The notes beneath the pieces are model-generated. The model made no database searches, was not told the origin of the DNA, and was given only the letters and a program-made list of their open reading frames with translations. DNA of 64,000 bases from Lewinellaceae bacterium (GTDB taxonomy: Bacteria; Bacteroidota; Bacteroidia; Chitinophagales; Saprospiraceae), in NCBI GenBank assembly GCA_020636315.1, contig JACJYA010000015.1, positions 167,449-231,448 of the forward strand. The letters are read 5' to 3'. Made by a program: the position numbers and the translations under genes. Each line of letters opens with the position of its first letter. Position 1 is the first letter of the stretch. Below are positions 63,091 to 64,000 of the stretch, one piece after another.

Positions 63091-63903
63091 ATGAAAACTT
63101 CTTTCTTATTGATACCAGCCATACTCCTCGTATCAGCCTGCAGACTGGAAAAAGAAGCACTTCCCAGTCATATCGAATCGTTAAATGCATGCATAAGGTC
63201 TTCCGTTGAAAGCAACCCGGATGTGCCAAAGGACGAGCATGTTGAATTCAGCCTGAATGGCTACCACATTCTCATCAACGACGGTCAAAACGGGTATGAA
63301 CAAGTCAACAGAATAGATTTGAGTTTTGTCACTTCCGGCCCGGTTCTCAACCCCGGTAGTGATACTACCCGACAATATTTACTATCTATCGGTTTTACAC
63401 AGCCTCCGCCTCCCCTATCTCCAGGACAGGGAACCGGCAGCCTTCCTTTGCCGGAATCCGACCAAATTTATATTGCTTTACAAAAAAAAGAGAACCTTTC
63501 CATCATCGAATTTATCGACAAATACATTAAGGAGGGTGAACTCAAACTGAACCGAAAGCCCAGGTGGGATAATACTCTTGATACTTCGCTGGAGGACGGG
63601 TTTGCCATTATTTATTGGTGCGTTGCCTGTTGTCCGGAAAAAAAACCTCCAAGAATAGATGGAAAAACTTATGCTGCTGAGGCCTTCCGTTTCTCAAGCA
63701 CCAGCCCAAGCCAGAACGGATACCTGGCCTGCACGAAGTTGGAGCGAATTGATTTGGGAGAAGCAGTTGGGTATCAGATCGAATTCGAGTTTGCCTGCGG
63801 GCTGTATTCAGGATACATGCCTATGGATTCAGGACCTGTTTATGACAAGGTGGGCCAGATCGAAGAAGGCAGGATGGCCGTGGATTTTGTGGTGGAGAAA
63901 TAG
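63091..63903 (+). CDS. Lipoprotein of unknown function
   Basis: This 270-residue lipoprotein has the signal MKTSFLLIPAILLVSAC (cysteine at 17). The mature part is beta-rich with a proline spacer (TQPPPPLSPGQGTG) and several cysteines (WCVACCPEKKPPR, LACTKL, EFACGLYSG) that could form disulfides in the periplasm. YAAEAFRFSSTSPSQNGYLA and VGYQIEFEFACGLYSG suggest a small jellyroll-like fold. I recognise no family. It stands alone with its own promoter region and converges on the partial gene at the window end. Confidence 0.8.
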   Translation: MKTSFLLIPAILLVSACRLEKEALPSHIESLNACIRSSVESNPDVPKDEHVEFSLNGYHILINDGQNGYEQVNRIDLSFVTSGPVLNPGSDTTRQYLLSIGFTQPPPPLSPGQGTGSLPLPESDQIYIALQKKENLSIIEFIDKYIKEGELKLNRKPRWDNTLDTSLEDGFAIIYWCVACCPEKKPPRIDGKTYAAEAFRFSSTSPSQNGYLACTKLERIDLGEAVGYQIEFEFACGLYSGYMPMDSGPVYDKVGQIEEGRMAVDFVVEK

Positions 63904-63906
63904 CGC

Positions 63907-64000
63907 TCAGCTCCACAACTCCGCCGGATAACTTCCATTTTCCACCAACTCATCAAAAGCTTTTTCCACCATGGCACGGTCCTCCCGGTACGTCACTCCA
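63907..64000 (-). CDS. C-terminal end of an unidentified protein (runs off window)
   Basis: The minus strand reads thirty codons and a TGA at 63907-63909; the visible tail is VTYREDRAMVEKAFDELVEN followed by GSYPAELWS. The codon use and helix-like pattern fit a real gene end. It is too short to name. It lies 3 bp from the stop of the convergent lipoprotein gene. Confidence 0.5.
   Translation of the reverse strand, partial: GVTYREDRAMVEKAFDELVENGSYPAELWS

Noticed and set aside
1..64000. CRISPR arrays, tRNA, rRNA, insertion sequences and prophage genes
   Set aside because: None was recognised on reading the sequence; small structured RNAs could still be missed without a covariance search.

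Overview
The window looks like chromosome of a Bacteroidota bacterium, probably of the Saprospiria/Lewinella-Phaeodactylibacter type (the rank below phylum is an inference). The signs are C-terminal type IX secretion (T9SS) sorting domains, hybrid two-component proteins with periplasmic propellers and AraC output, a TonB receptor paired with a DUF4249 lipoprotein, a DUF4175 coiled-coil membrane protein, a mevalonate-pathway decarboxylase, near absence of Shine-Dalgarno sequences, and several promoters with the Bacteroidota -7 consensus TAnnTTTG. GC content looks close to 50 percent. No rRNA, tRNA, CRISPR array, prophage or insertion sequence was recognised.

Layout. 1-2790 (minus): the 5' part of a propeller-type sensor gene and a group II PLP decarboxylase. 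3078-11423 (plus): a DUF819 membrane protein, a T9SS-exported subtilisin-like protease whose signal peptide appears out of frame at a run of eight C, a lipoprotein, a small membrane protein and the AmmeMemoRadiSam pair amrS-amrB. 11519-12004 (minus): a secreted SnoaL-like protein. 12176-15940 (plus): a SWIM/SNF2 helicase and a DUF900 hydrolase. 16127-19516 (minus): an envelope cluster of a small secreted protein, LpoB-like lipoprotein, COG3014-type lipoprotein and outer-membrane barrel protein. 19805-28742 (plus): polA, a complete hybrid two-component regulator and a T9SS surface protein with a tandem 17-bp repeat upstream. 28798-32079 (minus): a caspase-transmembrane-FKBP fusion protein behind a related FKBP lipoprotein. 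32253-33581 (plus): an NRAMP-fold transporter lacking the usual metal ligands.

33643-53792 (minus) is a long run of mostly housekeeping genes: an acetyltransferase-fold protein with an alpha-oxoamine synthase (possible sphingolipid base synthesis), a rhodanese, mvaD, an M1 peptidase, thrA-thrB-thrC (aspartate to threonine), ybeY with an RsbW-like ATPase, DUF4175, a second M1 aminopeptidase and an alpha/beta hydrolase. Two near-perfect parS centromere sites lie next to and inside thrC, which suggests this segment sits in the origin-proximal domain of the chromosome. 54341-63903 holds an OmpA lipoprotein, a TonB receptor/DUF4249 pair behind pdxA, and rsmA, yqeY, an ALDH7-type aldehyde dehydrogenase and a lipoprotein. 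The C-terminal codons of a further minus-strand gene close the window.

The best candidate for an undescribed system is the caspase-FKBP locus at 28798-32079: a predicted cytoplasmic caspase-like protease joined through one membrane helix to periplasmic prolyl-isomerase domains that are close relatives of the neighbouring lipoprotein. Other points worth a check are the parS pair, the C8 frameshift before the exported protease, the tandem operator-like repeat beside the hybrid regulator, and the altered NRAMP-like transporter. All calls come from reading the sequence and from memory of protein families; no database search was run.
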